64,000 bases of DNA from Yamadazyma tenuis (lineage: Eukaryota > Ascomycota > Pichiomycetes > Serinales > Debaryomycetaceae), in NCBI RefSeq assembly GCF_029203305.1, contig NC_089465.1, forward strand, positions 124,001 to 188,000, given 5' to 3'. Positions 48,662 to 55,969 of the stretch are shown in pieces. A program made the position numbers and the translations under genes. The number at the start of each line of letters is the position of its first letter. Position 1 is the first letter of the stretch. The notes under the pieces are model-generated. The model saw only the letters and a list, made by a program, of their open reading frames with translations, was not told the origin of the DNA and made no database searches.

Positions 48662-49579
48662 ATGTCATATTTCACATTCTCACTAGTTGACCCGCGCTCT
48701 TTCATTATCACACCCCAGAAAAATGCGGAGATTTCCCACGATTCAAGAATCATCTCCATGATAGACACCGTTCATGGACAGCTCATGGGCCAGGCATTGG
48801 CCCAAATGTTGGATGACGTGGGTCCTCAGCTCAGCCCCCATTCAGTGCATGCTGTTTTCTCATCCCCTGTTTCTTCTGTACGCTGGGACCTGCAGACCAT
48901 CAGTCAGGGCAAGAACTTTATCAATAAAGCCATTCGTGGCCAAAGCAACGGACATACTCGATGTGCCATCAACTGTTCACTAACCTCAAGAAACTCCTAC
49001 GAGAATCAACTCAAACAGTACGATCACTACCAAGAAGAAGTCCAGAAAAAAAGGTCTGAGTCTGAGGCCAATGGGTTGGAGTTCGATGATGACGACATCG
49101 ACATCAAAAAGGTTGATTTTCCTTTCAGATTCCAGGTGCCGTTCCCAGAGGGTGTTAAGAATTTGAAATTGCTGAAATTGGACCTGGTGGTTGATGGGGA
49201 CATGGAGTTCAAGTTACCCCAGGGCCGGACCCTTGATTTTCAGTCAGATAATTACGATAAAACTACCAGTTTTTTCGTCCGTCTAGTCCAGCCAACCACC
49301 AACAAGTTTGTAGATTTGGCTCAATTGTCTGATGGGCTCGGTATTTTCCAGTTCAAAACTGGCACCAGGCAAAACCGGTCGGTGGTGCACACCAGAGTGC
49401 TTCTCGTACACGATATCGACTTTGATACCAGTCATTTCCTAACGGTACAGGCCCGCTTGGTAGCGTACAAGCATGGCCAGCTTTTAATGGAGGCTGAGAT
49501 TTTCAACCTCAATGGCATTCAAGTGGCCACTATTCATCAGCAGAGTTCTGTTATTGTTGAATCTTCCGTCAAGCTTTAG
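48662..49579 (+). CDS. Degenerate acyl-CoA thioesterase paralogue 3
   Basis: 305 residues, recognisable as a third double-hotdog thioesterase (HGQLMGQALAQMLDDVG, SPHSVHAVFSSPVSSVRWDL, VLLVHDIDFDTSHFLTVQAR), but strongly diverged. The catalytic Asp of LDHS is replaced in VVHTRVL, the Ser position reads RLVAYKHG, and only the Gln survives in IHQQSS. An acidic insert (LEFDDDDIDIKK) lies in the linker. It ends SVKL. The frame is intact and of normal length, so it is expressed or only recently freed from selection. It lacks the CCTCGG/TATA layout of its two neighbours. A non-catalytic partner of the other thioesterases is one possibility. Confidence 0.8.
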   Translation: MSYFTFSLVDPRSFIITPQKNAEISHDSRIISMIDTVHGQLMGQALAQMLDDVGPQLSPHSVHAVFSSPVSSVRWDLQTISQGKNFINKAIRGQSNGHTRCAINCSLTSRNSYENQLKQYDHYQEEVQKKRSESEANGLEFDDDDIDIKKVDFPFRFQVPFPEGVKNLKLLKLDLVVDGDMEFKLPQGRTLDFQSDNYDKTTSFFVRLVQPTTNKFVDLAQLSDGLGIFQFKTGTRQNRSVVHTRVLLVHDIDFDTSHFLTVQARLVAYKHGQLLMEAEIFNLNGIQVATIHQQSSVIVESSVKL

Positions 49580-49592
49580 AATATATAATAAT

Positions 49593-49600
49593 CGCGAAAA
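49593..49600 (+). promoter_or_regulatory. CGCGAAAA box before VPS33
   Basis: CGCGAAAA 32 bp before the VPS33 ATG, in a spacer of only 45 bp after the third thioesterase gene. Confidence 0.4.
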
Positions 49601-49624
49601 CTGGTTTCTTCTCATACGTCAACT

Positions 49625-51472
49625 ATGGACGCCCATTCTCTTAACAATGCTACAATCAACGAATTGCTCCTGATATTCGACCAGATCTACACTCACAACA
49701 ACCTCCTTGTGCTAGACAACAAGTTGTCGCCCATCATAAACTTTCTTCTCCCATTCAAGGTGTTCAAACAACGGGCCAAATTCGATAAGATCACCTTGAG
49801 CGATAGCATCAACCATGAAGTAATACAACAGTACCAGAACATCATCATCCTTTTCGACGAGGATACACCTATTTCGATCCCAGAGCATGCGAGAGTAACT
49901 ATCATTATCAAGAACTTGACGAAACTGAGGCTCTATGAGTTGAACCAGCAGTACCACTTTGGCTTGAGCTTTGACGAGATCATTGAAAACAAGCTTGACA
50001 TGGTAAGGGCCAAAACTTTAAAAATATACAACTGGCAGTTCAAAGGCATTGAGGTAGATCCCGATATCATCAGCTTACAGGGAAGCTTAGCCCAGTACTT
50101 TGATGAACCAATTTACCAGGTCAACCAGCTTGCGAATGCATTGGTGAATTTGGTCGACAAGTTCAACATCAAAATCAACAGCACCTACGCCCAAGGAAGC
50201 AACTCCAACATCTTCACGGGACTCTACGAGAATAAGCTTCAGGAGCACCTTGCACAGAAATACAATAATTTGCAACAAGAGTTCTACTCGAATCACTTGA
50301 CACCCACGCACAATTTGGTGGTGATCGAGAGAAACCTTGACTTCTTGCCGGTGATGATGAGCCAGTTGAATTACGTCGGGCTCATCGATGACTTGGTATC
50401 GATAAACATTAACCTAGTCAAGATTGTTAATGATCAGGGCAAGGAAGAGCAGATCAAGGTAGAAGACGAGCTCTTTGAAAACTTAAAGTACTTGAACTTC
50501 TCGCTTGTGGGGCCCAAGTTGAACAAGTTAGCCAAGTGGATTAAGAACCAGTACACTAACAATTCAAGTGAGATGAATCTTAAGGACATCAAGAAATTGG
50601 TGTCGAGTTTGACGGATCTCAACCGACAGCAGGATCTTGTCAAGAAGCACACCAACCTCTCGGAGAATCTACTCAACAAAGTCAAGAACGGAGGTGCTAA
50701 CAGATACAACGAATACGAGATTGTGCTCGAGTTCGAGAATGAGGTATTTCAACTCACGTACAAACAGCAGATCTCTAAGCTCTTGGAGTTCTTGGACTTA
50801 AACTTATCTGCCCGTACTATCATTAATTCGCTTGTGATCGTGCTGACCATCAACTCAGGGATCCGGTCCCGAGACTACGAGCAGATTAAACAGCAAGCAT
50901 TTGAAAATTATGGAATCACCATCATCTACCAGTTTGAAAAGCTCTTTAAGTATTGTCTCGTGAGACTCAGTGATGTGGAGACTCTTGACACCTATACCGC
51001 TGGAGTTACGGGAGGAATCAACGTACACAACAACAACTACACCCTTCTCAACAAGTTTTGGAATCTCCATCCAGAAGAACAAGAAGACGACCAGGAAATC
51101 AATGGCATTGAAGACTACCCGCATCCGTCATTTGCATTACCGTCCGCGACGGTACCATTAACGATAAGAGTGATTGAGTCGCTTTTTGTGAGAGACTTTT
51201 TGACCTACAAACCCATCAACAAAATCACCAAACAGCCTAGCTGGCAGAACTTGGGACTCGATAAAATGTTTAAGGGCAAGGTGTCAGAAACCATAGGTGA
51301 CGCAACTGTTAAGAATACCATTTTGGTATTTGTAGGAGGCATCACCTGGAGCGAGATTCTGTGTATCAAGTACTTGAATCATAAACTCCAGGCACGTGAG
51401 CTCAACCATCAATTTGTGGTTTTGACCAACTCAATTGTTGGAAATCGCCAGTTTGGTGACTCGCTTCAGTAG
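49625..51472 (+). CDS. VPS33: Vacuolar SM protein Vps33
   Basis: 615 residues, a Sec1/Munc18-family protein and the SNARE-chaperone subunit of the HOPS and CORVET tethering complexes at the vacuole and endosome. Family features: NNLLVLDNKLSPIINFLLPF near the N-terminus, HNLVVIERNLDFLPVMMSQL (~230-250) in the position of the SM-family DR.(D) motif, and FVGGITWSEILCIKYL near the C-terminus, characteristic of Vps33 (FxGGxT.xE). Somewhat shorter than S. cerevisiae Vps33 (691). In S. cerevisiae VPS33 (YLR396C) is adjacent to COX8 (YLR395C) on the same strand; here COX8 is also the next same-strand gene, with COX9 between. Confidence 0.92.
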   Translation: MDAHSLNNATINELLLIFDQIYTHNNLLVLDNKLSPIINFLLPFKVFKQRAKFDKITLSDSINHEVIQQYQNIIILFDEDTPISIPEHARVTIIIKNLTKLRLYELNQQYHFGLSFDEIIENKLDMVRAKTLKIYNWQFKGIEVDPDIISLQGSLAQYFDEPIYQVNQLANALVNLVDKFNIKINSTYAQGSNSNIFTGLYENKLQEHLAQKYNNLQQEFYSNHLTPTHNLVVIERNLDFLPVMMSQLNYVGLIDDLVSININLVKIVNDQGKEEQIKVEDELFENLKYLNFSLVGPKLNKLAKWIKNQYTNNSSEMNLKDIKKLVSSLTDLNRQQDLVKKHTNLSENLLNKVKNGGANRYNEYEIVLEFENEVFQLTYKQQISKLLEFLDLNLSARTIINSLVIVLTINSGIRSRDYEQIKQQAFENYGITIIYQFEKLFKYCLVRLSDVETLDTYTAGVTGGINVHNNNYTLLNKFWNLHPEEQEDDQEINGIEDYPHPSFALPSATVPLTIRVIESLFVRDFLTYKPINKITKQPSWQNLGLDKMFKGKVSETIGDATVKNTILVFVGGITWSEILCIKYLNHKLQARELNHQFVVLTNSIVGNRQFGDSLQ

Positions 51473-51563
51473 TAAGTTTATATTAATGGTAATACACAAG
51501 TGACTATATGCGATTCAGGAGGGCAAAAACCCTGACATCCCACTGGGACGCTTGGGACGCTGT

Positions 51564-51749
51564 TTAGACAGACTCTTCAGCTTCCTTTTGGGCCTTCAAC
51601 TGCTTGTAGAACTCTTCTCTCTTGGCGACCAAAGGTTTGTGCTCGAAGTACCAATATCCGGTGGCCAAAACAAAGCCACAACCAAATCCGATGGTGATAT
51701 CTGTGATGATTTTTCTTCTCAAGGTTCCGGTGATTGGAGCAATAGGCAT
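51564..51749 (-). CDS. COX9: Cytochrome c oxidase subunit VIIa
   Basis: 61-residue single-span subunit of mitochondrial complex IV. It begins MPIAPITGTLRRKIITDITI, closely matching yeast Cox9, followed by a membrane segment (FGCGFVLATGYWYF) and a basic C-terminal helix (KREEFYKQLKAQKEAEE). It has no cleavable presequence, as in S. cerevisiae. It is divergent from COX8 with 188 bp between start codons, so the two complex IV subunits may share control. In S. cerevisiae COX9 (YDL067C) is adjacent to IDP1 (YDL066W); here IDP1 is 2.2 kb away. Confidence 0.93.
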   Translation of the reverse strand: MPIAPITGTLRRKIITDITIGFGCGFVLATGYWYFEHKPLVAKREEFYKQLKAQKEAEESV

Positions 51750-51792
51750 GTTACTATATGTTTATGTTGGTGGTGTCAATATGTTAAAAACG

Positions 51793-51797
51793 ATTGG
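51793..51797 (-). promoter_or_regulatory. CCAAT box facing COX9
   Basis: ATTGG on the plus strand (CCAAT on the minus strand), 44 bp before the COX9 ATG. CCAAT is the core of the Hap2/3/4/5 respiratory activator site. Confidence 0.5.
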
Positions 51798-51876
51798 ATG
51801 AGTTTTTCCAGGTGCGCACTCCACCACCCAAAACAGGGGCGTGTACCACCCATTTTAATCGCACCATTTTTGTGGT

Positions 51877-51881
51877 CCAAT
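51877..51881 (+). promoter_or_regulatory. CCAAT box facing COX8
   Basis: CCAAT on the plus strand, 61 bp before the COX8 ATG, in TGGTCCAATGA. With the oppositely oriented copy at 51793 it suggests Hap-complex control of both divergent complex IV genes. Confidence 0.5.
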
Positions 51882-51889
51882 GAACGCAC

Positions 51890-51897
51890 CGCGAAAA
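51890..51897 (+). promoter_or_regulatory. CGCGAAAA box before COX8
   Basis: CGCGAAAA 48 bp before the COX8 ATG, the same octamer and orientation as before TRM2, VPS33 and COG6. Confidence 0.4.
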
Positions 51898-51937
51898 CTC
51901 AACTCAAGGTTTTCACTAATACCACAACACACTTAGT

Positions 51938-52189
51938 ATGATGAATAGATTACTTAGCCAAAAGTTGGCTATCAACAACAGAATGATGGTCAGAAACTTC
52001 CAGAGCTCGTCCAAGCGCTTGAGCTCTGTGTTCGGTCACCCAAAGGAAGGTGTCTACTCCAACATCCCTTTCACCATTAAGAGAAAGATCATCCCATTGT
52101 CGGTGTACTATTGGGGAACCTTGGGTTTTTTCTTTTCCTTCCCATTTTTGACCACCTTGTTGCACTTGAAGAAGTCTGGAAGTATCTAG
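51938..52189 (+). CDS. COX8: Cytochrome c oxidase subunit VIIc (Cox8)
   Basis: 83-residue precursor. A basic presequence with hydroxylated residues (MMNRLLSQKLAINNRMMVRN to about residue 28) precedes the mature part, which contains KEGVYSNIPFTIKRK, a single membrane helix (GTLGFFFSFPFLTTLLHL) and the conserved end KKSGSI; S. cerevisiae Cox8 has the same DGVYENIPF and KKSG features. It is an inner-membrane subunit of complex IV. Start is the first of two adjacent ATG codons (51938, 51941). Divergent from COX9 and next same-strand neighbour of VPS33, as in S. cerevisiae. Confidence 0.93.
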   Translation: MMNRLLSQKLAINNRMMVRNFQSSSKRLSSVFGHPKEGVYSNIPFTIKRKIIPLSVYYWGTLGFFFSFPFLTTLLHLKKSGSI

Positions 52190-52230
52190 GCGGACAGTGT
52201 CCTTTGTATGCATTAATAAACATGACTTAT

Positions 52231-53523
52231 TTAAACGTTGAATCTCACCTTTTTAGAGGCCTGTGAGGATGAATCAGCAGACCGTTTAGACACCAGTTCA
52301 GACTCAGATGGCTCAGAGGACTGAGTGATATTTTGTGGATCTGAGGTTAGGTCTATGACCTGTGATTTCTGGGTCGTTATCTCGTTGTCTGTGAGAGTGA
52401 ACAGTACATCTGTCTCTTCTACACTGATGGGTGCATCTTCTTTGATATCTTCTTCCTCATTTTTTACGTCTTTCTCCTCTTCTAGGCTGCCAATTCCTCC
52501 TAAACTGAAGCCCAAACCCAAAGGATCGAAGTTGTCAGACACTTCAACCATCAGCTCAACAATCACTTCTTTGGGAGGTGTGATCTCCTTTTCCATCGAC
52601 GGAAGCTGCTGGTACACTTCGGCCAGCTTCAACTTGATGCCAAACTCCTCCAAGAAGAAATACAGAATATCGTTGTCTTCAGCCGGTTCAAATGGGTCTT
52701 TGAATAGATTAATATATTTGGGGTTTGGGGTAAGATCAGGTTTAAAGTTCTTGCGGATGAACCTGGCTTGCTTGAATGTCTCTTCGCTTAGAATGTTCCG
52801 GAGCTCAAGGGCATTTTGGTGGTAGAACGGAACTTTCAAGGTGAACTCGGTTTTGGAATCTCTCATGATCATCTCATCGAGCTCGTTAATTCGACTCACG
52901 ACATCGTTTCTATCTCGTAAATGGGTTTTGCTGAAATTAGATGCTTCAAAGGGTTTAAGCTCGTTGTTCAACCGGATAATGTCTTGGAGGAGAAGGTTAA
53001 ATTCTCTATGAAAATGTTCGGGGTTGATATTATTTGGTAATGGAACTTGCGATGGAGGAGGTACCAGCAGCTCTCTATCTTTGACACCTCCTTGGTTTAA
53101 ACTGGTGGCCTTTATTATGAACTTCTCTATGCGCTTGAGTAACTCGTCTTCAAAAATCTCCAGCCCCGAGCTGGATAAGCCGTTCTTCCAGGTGGTAAAA
53201 AGGTCTATCAAACCCTGCCTTCGCATCACATCATTCACAAGTAAATATGATTCTGTGAAGATCTTATATAGATTCTTGCTGAAAAGCGAACGATATGGGT
53301 TCCCTATGTTTTTGACGATCGAATCCATTGCATAAAAAGCGTATACTTTATACTGAGGAAGGCACTTTTGGATTCTTTGCTCGACGATATCCACTATTCG
53401 ATCACTTTTGTCGATATGGCTCTCAGCCACGGCCGTGATGTCGTTGATGATATCACGAGAGCTGGTTGTCAACAGCTCCACCAACGATTGCAAGCGCTCC
53501 TCGCTAAACGCTTCAGACGCCAT
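52231..53523 (-). CDS. Pcf11-like CID protein lacking zinc fingers
   Basis: 430 residues. The N-terminal ~140 are a CTD-interacting domain very similar to Pcf11: VEQRIQKCLPQYKVYAFYAM, DSIVKNIGNPYRSLFSKNLY and RRQGLIDLFTTWKNG, which in Pcf11 binds Ser2-phosphorylated RNA polymerase II CTD in 3'-end processing and termination. The middle is helical. Residues ~255-330 include FKQARFIRKNFKPDLTPNPK and ILYFFLEEFGIKLKL. The last ~100 are acidic and Ser-rich, ending in basic KKVRFNV. Full Pcf11 is ~626 residues, with C-terminal zinc fingers flanking a Clp1-binding region and a polyglutamine stretch; no C-x2-C pairs are seen here. It may be a lineage-specific short Pcf11 or a separate CID protein. 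Confidence 0.8.
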   Translation of the reverse strand: MASEAFSEERLQSLVELLTTSSRDIINDITAVAESHIDKSDRIVDIVEQRIQKCLPQYKVYAFYAMDSIVKNIGNPYRSLFSKNLYKIFTESYLLVNDVMRRQGLIDLFTTWKNGLSSSGLEIFEDELLKRIEKFIIKATSLNQGGVKDRELLVPPPSQVPLPNNINPEHFHREFNLLLQDIIRLNNELKPFEASNFSKTHLRDRNDVVSRINELDEMIMRDSKTEFTLKVPFYHQNALELRNILSEETFKQARFIRKNFKPDLTPNPKYINLFKDPFEPAEDNDILYFFLEEFGIKLKLAEVYQQLPSMEKEITPPKEVIVELMVEVSDNFDPLGLGFSLGGIGSLEEEKDVKNEEEDIKEDAPISVEETDVLFTLTDNEITTQKSQVIDLTSDPQNITQSSEPSESELVSKRSADSSSQASKKVRFNV

Positions 53524-53996
53524 GGTTTTGTGGATTGTTTTTGGTGCAAATACGTTAAATGTCTCAATTTCGCATCTTGCGCGAGTAAGCTGGTGAAGGT
53601 GGGGGAGACAGGTCCCATCAACGGTATTTTACGTTTGTGAATCATTGTGAGTAACCAACAAATACAGAGGTTCCAGTGAATGTTCTAACTAAATTTGAGC
53701 AAAGAGACAAGGTTTGGTGGAGTTAGTCGGCTGATTGGTGTATTGGTGTAGAGGGTAAGTACTATTATTAATGAAGTTTGGCAGCATGGAGCACTGGCTC
53801 CATGGTACTCAACTCACAGGATTCCATATTGTACTTCCTCTCACTATCAGGCTAATTCCAAGCTTTGGATCCACAAACCACCAATGACTGCAAAAAAAAA
53901 ATGGGTTTGCGGCCAGCTTGGCTCCGGTCGCCGTTACCGGAATTTTCACCGCTCGCTTCTTGAAAAATCAGACTCCATTTTTCTTCTTACACCATC
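53524..53996. other. Promoter region between the CID gene and IDP1
   Basis: 473 bp between divergent start codons. It contains the perfect inverted repeat CATGGAGC-ACTG-GCTCCATG at 53785-53804. Nearer IDP1, a CCGGT/ACCGG pair is separated by seven bases (about 53924-53940), with an A9 run just before. No RNA gene is seen. Confidence 0.5.
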
Positions 53997-55268
53997 ATGT
54001 TTAGAACCAGCAGTATTAGAGGATTCAGCTCCAGTGCCAGGGCATTGAAGATTAAGGTTTCCACCCCCGTTGTGGAAATGGATGGTGACGAAATGACCAG
54101 AATTATCTGGCAAAGAATCAAAGACAAGTTGATCCACCCATACTTGGACATCGATTTGAAGTACTACGATTTGGGAATTGAAGCCAGAGACAAGACCAAC
54201 GATCAAATCACCATCGACGCCGCTAACGCCATCAAGAAATACGGTGTGGGTATCAAGTGTGCCACGATCACGCCAGACGAGGCTAGAGTCAAAGAATTCA
54301 ATCTTAAGAAAATGTGGGTTTCTCCGAACGGAACTATCAGAAACATTTTGAACGGAACTGTTTTCAGAGAGAGTATTATCATCCCCAACATCCCCAGATT
54401 GGTGCCAGGTTGGGAAAAGCCTATTGTGATTGGTAGACACGCCCACGGTGACCAATACAAGGCCACTGATTTGGTGATCAGTGAACCTGGAAAGTTGGAG
54501 ATGGTTTTCACTCCTCAGAATGGAGGTGAAAAAGTCGTGAAGGAAGTGTACACATACCCCGAAACCGGGGGTGTGGGCTTGGCTATGTACAACACCGACG
54601 AGTCCATCAGAGGGTTCGCCCATTCGTCTTTCAAGATGGCTTTGAACAAGAACTTGCCATTGTACCTTTCCACCAAAAACACCATTTTGAAGAAGTACGA
54701 CGGAAGGTTCAAGGATATTTTCCAGGAAGTGTATGAAGCCGAGTACCAGACTGAATTTGAAGCCAAAGGATTGTGGTATGAACACAGATTAATCGATGAT
54801 ATGGTCGCACAGATGATCAAGTCTAAGGGAGGATATGTGATGGCTTTGAAAAACTACGATGGGGATGTGCAATCGGACATCGTTGCCCAAGGGTTCGGGT
54901 CGTTGGGTTTGATGACTTCGGTATTGATTACTCCAGACGGCAAGGCTTTTGAAAGTGAAGCTGCTCACGGAACCGTAACCAGACACTACAGACAACATCA
55001 ACAAGGTAAAGAAACTTCAACCAACTCGATTGCGTCGATTTTTGCCTGGACAAGAGGGTTGATTCAAAGAGGAAAGTTGGACAACACCCCTGAATTAGTA
55101 GAGTTTGCCCAAAAGTTGGAAGACGTTACGGTGCAAACAGTCATCGACGGTACCATGACCAAAGATTTGGCGTTGGCCCAAGGCAAAACCGACAGACTGT
55201 CATATGTAACGACCACGGAATTTCTTGACGCCGTTGCCGAGAAGTTACAGCAATCTGTTTCCGTCTAA
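53997..55268 (+). CDS. IDP1: Mitochondrial NADP-dependent isocitrate dehydrogenase
   Basis: 423 residues, oxidative decarboxylation of isocitrate to 2-oxoglutarate with NADPH formation in the matrix. The presequence [20 protein letters not shown] is typical. Family motifs are intact: [41 protein letters not shown] (substrate and NADP binding), [20 protein letters not shown] and [17 protein letters not shown]. The protein ends QQSVSV, without a peroxisomal signal, which with the presequence argues for the Idp1 rather than the Idp2/Idp3 form. One codon (55197-55199) is CTG where homologues have a conserved Ser (...RS-Y...), supporting CTG-as-Ser decoding. Confidence 0.96.
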   Translation: MFRTSSIRGFSSSARALKIKVSTPVVEMDGDEMTRIIWQRIKDKLIHPYLDIDLKYYDLGIEARDKTNDQITIDAANAIKKYGVGIKCATITPDEARVKEFNLKKMWVSPNGTIRNILNGTVFRESIIIPNIPRLVPGWEKPIVIGRHAHGDQYKATDLVISEPGKLEMVFTPQNGGEKVVKEVYTYPETGGVGLAMYNTDESIRGFAHSSFKMALNKNLPLYLSTKNTILKKYDGRFKDIFQEVYEAEYQTEFEAKGLWYEHRLIDDMVAQMIKSKGGYVMALKNYDGDVQSDIVAQGFGSLGLMTSVLITPDGKAFESEAAHGTVTRHYRQHQQGKETSTNSIASIFAWTRGLIQRGKLDNTPELVEFAQKLEDVTVQTVIDGTMTKDLALAQGKTDRLSYVTTTEFLDAVAEKLQQSVSV

Positions 55269-55969
55269 GAATGTTGGGTTTCTCAGGAGCAGTGTTTTTG
55301 TTTCTAACAAAGCTGTCAGTTTAGTATTTGCAGTCGTAGAAATAAATGCGCATTTATGCACGCCCACGGGCAAGTTTAGCCGTTGCGTCTAAAGGGGGAT
55401 GCTCTCGAACAATCAACCGCAACTAACAGTACATAAAGTGGCCCCGGTGATGGTGTAGCCCTCGGGGATTTCACACAGGAGATGGACCACCCCTGTTGCA
55501 CGTAACCCCTCAGGTTCAGAACCATCGAGGCAGCTATTCTATCCACAGGATGATGGACGATCCGCACCACCGCGCAGGGTTAGACCTGCAAGCGGCAGTC
55601 GGAATTACGTTTGATCCAGACTCCAATATCGCTCGCGGTCCGAGCTTAAGGTGGTAGGTATTCGAGAATGATTTACCTCCATCTCGGCCACTATTGATTG
55701 CTCCCGGTAGACAGGGTCAATTGAAGCAATCATAGATTCTCGAGGTTTCTTTTTCAAACTTGGTAGATTGACGTAAAATTTCGAGGCATATCTTTGCTGA
55801 GGCAGGAGGGTTTTTGTTCGGCCAATATTCTTATTCCAGGCGTGGATTAAGGATTGTAATTTAGATTTTATTTTTATTTTTTTTTCCTGGAGGTGTCTGT
55901 CTGAACCCCCTTGATCGGTAATTTGAAAATTGGTATATAACTCGGTTCTTCCTCTGTGTTAAATCTCCA
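55269..55969. other. 700 bp region before the Xbp1-like gene
   Basis: No protein gene. A perfect 16-base palindrome, ATAAATGCGCATTTAT, at 55342-55357 lies in the IDP1 3' region. The segment 55380-55740 is GC-rich for a spacer and contains pairing segments (CCCCG at 55442, CGGGG at 55463). Stress-element-like pentamers occur at 55393 (AGGGG), 55490 and 55506 (CCCCT). A T9 run at 55877-55885 lies 85 bp before the start codon. It may be a long, stress-regulated promoter/leader or may hide a structured RNA; no known RNA signature was matched. Confidence 0.4.

Noticed and set aside
54362..54375. FRES in IDP1 where some homologues have FREP, considered as an active-site change
   Set aside because: The position varies among functional enzymes (Ala in human), so it is not diagnostic.
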